Below are positions 59,638-64,000 of a stretch of 64,000 nt of DNA, piece after piece; within the stretch, counting starts at the first letter, position 1, and each line of letters opens with the position of its first letter. The position numbers and the translations under genes were made by a program. The DNA comes from Lunularia cruciata (taxonomy: Eukaryota > Streptophyta > Marchantiopsida > Lunulariales > Lunulariaceae), in the NCBI GenBank assembly GCA_948567375.1, contig OX419761.1, positions 39,780,243 to 39,844,242 on the forward strand. Direction: 5' to 3'. The notes below the pieces were generated by a model, which had not been told where the DNA came from, searched no databases, and saw nothing but the letters and a program-made list of their open reading frames with translations.

Positions 59638-59694
59638 AAGGGGACCCGTAAGATAACAAGAAAAGATGAAAAGACCCATCAATCTGTACAGTAA
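59638..59694 (-). repeat. Short dispersed element, fragment
   Basis: acccgtaagataacaagaa and aaaagacccatcaa match the inverted distal half of the copy at 58200-58318. No flanking duplication seen. Confidence 0.6.
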
Positions 59695-59999
59695 CCATTA
59701 GCTCAAGTCCGCATCTCGGTTAAGTACACATTTCTTTCTCCGTTAAGTCCACATTTCTTTTTTGAGTAATCCGGGATCAATTTATTAAAATATTTTCTTA
59801 GTTATATATAGTAAACTTATATAAAGTCTTTGATGTCTTTTTTTAAAAGGTATTATATAATATCATTTGTTACAGTATTTTCTCAATTATATATAGTGCA
59901 ATTATATAAAGTAATTTGATATTTATTCCTATTATTATATGGATAACATATAATATCATTAAATAGATAAATTATCAAATTGATTTAATAATATTTTAG
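59695..59999. other. AT-rich stretch, nothing recognised
   Basis: Very AT-rich; may include the decayed distal end of the LTR fragment that follows. Confidence 0.4.
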
Positions 60000-60517
60000 A
60001 AAAATAATTTGTTATGATGATCTAGTAGATCAAATAAATATATCACAAAACAATTTATTTTCATTAATACAACAAAGGTATAAAATATATTTAAAGTTTC
60101 AAAACCAATTTTGGAGATCTAAATTGATAAAGTAAGTCTCAAAAACTAAAGTAATCTCTTTTTTTTGGAAAAAAAAATTTCTTCTCTTTTTTGTTTATAG
60201 TTGAGAAGTTTCCAACGGTACCTCACCCCATGTTGTTATGAATTTCTTATAAAAATATTTTCTAAAGATTCTTTTTGTCAAACTTTTTGACAAACTAAAT
60301 AAGACAAGGATTGTTGTGTTCTTGATCCATGGAACTAATCTAAAAATGGAACTTGCTGACATATCGTCAATCCATATACCTAATCCAAGGATGCAGTTCC
60401 CTTTGAGTGGATACTCTTTGTTATATAACAAAGACAAGGTGCTCATTGGGAGCATTAGAGTATTGAGAGATGAAGCCTTGTGTTTCTCTTAGTTTCTTTT
60501 ATCTTCAAAACATTACA
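60000..60517 (+). repeat. Diverged LTR fragment, opposite orientation to the solo LTR
   Basis: The reverse complement from 60517 starts tgtaatgttttgaaga and shares gagcaccttgtctttg, tatataacaaagag, atccttggatta and gcaagttcc with the LTRs at 30224, 43153 and 46430. Similarity fades into AT-rich sequence beyond about 60190. Confidence 0.65.
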
Positions 60518-62200
60518 TAATAGCAAAACCACCACTCTATAGAATACGCTATAGAGTAAACAATGCAACTTTGGCCTAATTCTTCTAATCTGGCAATATG
60601 AACTGTGATCTCACTCATATCAACTTCAAAGTTGATCATGTTTTGCAATGAGTTCAAGTTAACTTGCCGCTGATCAGTTTTGGCCATGTTTGCTTCAGTC
60701 GATTCATTATCAGATGCACTTCCATCAAATTCATCGCCGTTGATTCTGAGTGCAACTTCCATTGCCTAGTCAATTTTTTCTATGACAACATCTTTAGACA
60801 ATGTCGAGTCATCATTGTCATCATTCAAACATTGCTCAACCTCATTGCAAATTGAAGAGTCACTAGGGTCAATAAGGATATTACAGTCCCACAATAGATT
60901 GCAAATCTCATTGATGATTTGATCATTGTAAGAGTTGTCGACCCCATTCTTTCTCAAAATTGAGACTATATTAACTTTTTTGAAACAATTCTTCAAACAC
61001 TTTTTTTTATTTTGCTCCAAGCAACATTCAAAAAATTAGCATCATCTAGCAGATGTGGCGGCCTACCATAAGCAATTCCTAAAGCTCCTTGTTTCATTTT
61101 TAAAGCCACTAACACCAACTTATTTTTCAAGGTTTGTGGATTGTAAGGAGACTCCAAGGATTTCCTTCATTAAAAAATACTTTTAGCATTTTTTAGTTGC
61201 ATTAATTATACCCATATCCATTATATCCATTGGCTGCTCCCACAAGGTGACATTTGGAGGAAAAAATACCATTCAAACACTGTTCTTTTAAAAAGTTGAG
61301 GAATGCCTAGCTGTATTATTGAGAATCAATAGTACTTTGTGTCCAGTACACCTTTGAACATGTAGCTCAAATACCTCATCTAACTGCTTTTTGAATGTCA
61401 TAACGTCCATCCAAGCATTCTTTTGCTGAAAATAAGGGATTGTCAAAAATTTTCCAATGATATAAGTTTGCTCCTTTGCTTTTCTAATCATTGTAACCGA
61501 AACATACTCTGTACTTGTAGCATTACAACAAACAACAAGTGTTACTATGTCTTTGGACTTCTTTCTCCCTTTGATTGTAGAAAGGTCTTCGGTAGGCAAT
61601 TCCACAATACACAGTGCTATTGCCTTGTGTATTGTGCAATAAGATGATAGAACACACCTGTTTCATCCATATTGTACACACATAATAGATTTTTATGGGT
61701 CAATAATTGAGCCGGATTCTCCCAATGCTTTAAGAATTTCAGGATCATTTTTGTCAACATTGCCCCCTTCTCCAAACAGATTGATGGAGTGCAAACCACA
61801 TCGGTGGCGGAATTTGGTGAACCAACACCAAGAGGCTTTGAACTTATCCCCTGGGGTTTCCAAAGCATGAGCAATATGTTTTGCTTTATGACAAATGAGC
61901 ATTGGTGGTAATATTAGATTCATCTGACACCCAACATAGATTGAATCCATTGAATTAATTTATCTTTGACTTAAGGAACATCGCCTATGACACTCGTTAA
62001 GTAGTCTCCTGAATCACCTGATCTACACTCATGGCTATTTGACAAACAACATCTTTTGCATATTTCAATTTGCAGATTGTCTTTTCATCAACCCTAAATT
62101 GGTGAGCAATGCTTCAACATAGATGGAGCCTTCCGTTGCTCTAATGAGGCTGCTATTTCCATTACTTGTAGATCATTCAAATGCGGGCCTTAGCCTTTGC
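60505..62200 (-). pseudogene. Tigger/pogo-type (CENP-B-like) transposase pseudogene
   Basis: Minus-strand frames give the parts in order. About 62110-62040: a psq-type DNA-binding piece (FRVDEKTICKLKYAKDV). 61693-61950: CENPB-type HTH (FKASWCWFTKFRHRCGLHSI). 61617-61690: catalytic start YNMDETGVFYHL, holding the first D. 61288-61605: GRKKSKDIVTLVVCCNATS and HKVLLILNNTARHS, where the LLLLDN-x-x-x-H motif has N in place of the catalytic D. 60505-61020: C-terminal acidic region (LKNCFKKVNIVSIL, then many D/E/S). Several stops and frameshifts. Family DDE enzymes cut and paste Tc1/mariner-class elements; this one is inactive. Terminal inverted repeats were not identified. Confidence 0.8.
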
Positions 62201-62384
62201 GCTTAATGGTGCTTTGTGCAAGGTGAAGATCCATGGACAAAATGATGTGTATTAGGGTTTGGAAATAGAGATTGAGGTTAAGTCAGCATCTTCGGTAAGC
62301 CTGCATTTTTTCACCATATCAAAATCCAAACTTAAGCGAATGGTTACTAAACAAGGATAAAACACAAGAGATAAATTGGAGCTA

Positions 62385-62440
62385 AGCCCCCTAAGTATCG
62401 GTCTGAGAAATCTGTGTCACATCACCTAAGATACTTTAGA
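62385..62440 (-). repeat. Short dispersed element, inverted 5' part
   Basis: Inverted, it reads gatttctcagaccgatactt, then ggggcttagctcc, matching the start of the copy at 58200-58318. Confidence 0.6.
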
Positions 62441-62805
62441 AAATGGGAGACCTCGTTTGCTAGATTCAGTATCATAGGCCCTAAGACTCTAGTAAAACCT
62501 TTTTCTCGCAGTATCACCTTGAATATTCTCAACACTCCGTAGGCGGACTCAACCCCTCACTTGGATGAAATTGCTGCCAAATATATATGAGCAATCAAGA
62601 GAGTTGAATCACCTCGTGTCATACGTCTCCTCTCGGTTTCAGTGCAAAAGAGAGTACGCTTGAAATCAAAGGAGGTAAAACGACACAAATTTGGTGGGGC
62701 ATAGATACCTTGCGCAAAGCGCTATGGTCTTCTTTTTGACTCAGAAGGGGGAGACTACCGGTCATCTGCTCCTAAAATTGGAGGTTTGTTCCTCAAGACT
62801 TGAAA
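62441..62805. other. Intergenic, nothing recognised
   Basis: No ORF with a known domain; lies between two short-element copies. Confidence 0.4.
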
Positions 62806-62880
62806 AGAGTTTGTGTCTTTTTATTTCTTCCCGTCCTTCTTGTTATCACACGCGGTCGCCTTCTCCTCTTTTTCCTTCTT
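62806..62880 (+). repeat. Short dispersed element, distal part
   Basis: gtgtctttt, then cttcttgttatcacacgcgg and tcgccttctcc match the end of the copy at 58200-58318. Confidence 0.65.
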
Positions 62881-64000
62881 TCTCCTCCATTGATTAAGTA
62901 TTCACAATAAAAATATGGATTGCGCACATAATGCGAAAGCTGCAGTGGTATGATGCGAATCTTTAGCGTCCCCGACGCACCCAAGGGGGCTGCTCGCGTC
63001 ATGTTTCGAAGACCTTTATATTGAGATGGAACTCTGCAGAAGTAGTAATTCATCCATTTCCACTTTTCTGTACTCATACATTTCAAACAAACGCTGAGTT
63101 CTCCCTGTTGTGGTCAGATAATGTACTCTCCAGGGAGTGTTAACGCTGTCATGGATCCTCAGCTGAATCAATTTACTTATCTATTTTGGGTGTACAAGAT
63201 CCTTACTGTCGTCTATGTTGTCTCAATGAAATCAACATGACGAACTTTCTGAGACGTGGGCTTGCAGAGTCCACCTTGAGTTTTGAATGGTCGACTACCG
63301 GTGAGATGCCCAGTCTAGTTTCTTTTTTGTCAAAAGCGAACCAGTAATGTATGCATGGAACAAGGCATGTAAGCGGTTTGCTTCTAGTCGTAGCTAGGAT
63401 ACTTATTTAGATATCTAATGAGTGATTGATTTGGCGTATGTTGCTACTTTTTGACCAAAATCTTTACATGTCTTCCTTATTCCAAATCCGACTTTGAAAA
63501 GACCTTGGAATGTCTAGTACTGTCCTGGGTCAGGACAATCGAGAGAAGGATGGCAAATCCCTTCTACACTAGTATAGGTCCAAGGTCTTTTGACGAGACC
63601 TCACTGCACGTCTTTGATGATTCTAGTTTCTTTTAAATTTGAACACGTCGAGAATGCCTCTCGATATTTTTGTCTAATTTCTTAAAGTTTAGGTGGTAAG
63701 TTCTTACTTGTCCGTCGACTATACGTGCGGTTATTTAGTCGACATTAGAGTCTGTTAAATTTCTCCCGACTCATCAAGACGATGTGGCTTGATTCTGCTC
63801 TCTCCTTACACAGGATGAACTGTAGAATAAAATGGCACTCAGCTTTAATTTCGTTGTTATAAGGTGGGATTTCCCCTCTGCAGCATAACTACGATAGGAT
63901 CGCACAATGTGATCAAAATCGAACCTGAAAAAGCTTTAGACTCGTAACCGGCAAGTTTCCGCCGCCCTAACGTTCGCTACATTACGGGAGGATTGCAAAA
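62881..64000. other. Intergenic, no gene recognised
   Basis: CpG content is normal, unlike the retrotransposon regions, but no ORF shows a recognisable domain up to the window edge. Confidence 0.4.

Overview
The window looks like a stretch of nuclear genome from a land plant. The evidence is three seed-maturation-protein (SMP) type LEA genes with spliceosomal introns, an organelle-targeted YchF ATPase, a receptor-type LRR pseudogene, and dense Ty1/copia, Ty3/gypsy, hAT and Tigger/pogo relics. I cannot name the species. The intronless YchF gene and the compact three-exon LEA genes would suit a bryophyte or lycophyte, but that is a guess.

Layout. 1-1250 is a decayed gypsy pol. 2850-10230 is an LRR receptor pseudogene on the minus strand, split by a Ty1/copia element (3267-8802) whose two LTRs have decayed very differently. 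A 240-bp foldback (10326-10567) lies just upstream of that pseudogene. 12.5-22.8 kb is the gene-rich core: three tandem minus-strand SMP/LEA genes (A 12539-13660, B 17119-18231, C 21290-22112). Each has phase-0 introns at matching places and a matching upstream block holding an RY motif and a G-box-type motif. 24.1-27.2 kb is a broken hAT transposon. 27.3-34 kb is AT-rich and gene-free apart from a solo LTR. 34.1-53.3 kb is a three-level retrotransposon nest: a chromodomain gypsy, split by a second gypsy, split in turn by a 3.9-kb internally deleted LTR element with intact LTRs, PBS, PPT and target-site duplication. 54974-56263 is the one long intact ORF, a YchF-type ATPase with a likely transit peptide. 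60.0-62.2 kb holds an LTR fragment and a Tigger/pogo transposase pseudogene.

The three LEA genes probably act together as desiccation- or maturation-induced protectants under ABI3/ABI5-type control (inferred from cis-motifs only). Across the window, a short repeat of about 100-130 bp recurs at least eight times. Three copies are flanked by 11-13 bp direct repeats, so it appears to be a mobile short element. I matched no named family to it.

No prokaryotic features, CRISPR arrays or rRNA genes were seen. One degenerate tRNA-like stretch is noted. Exon borders were read by eye from splice motifs and paralogue comparison; repeat borders are good to a few bases where duplications are visible and about 30 bases elsewhere.
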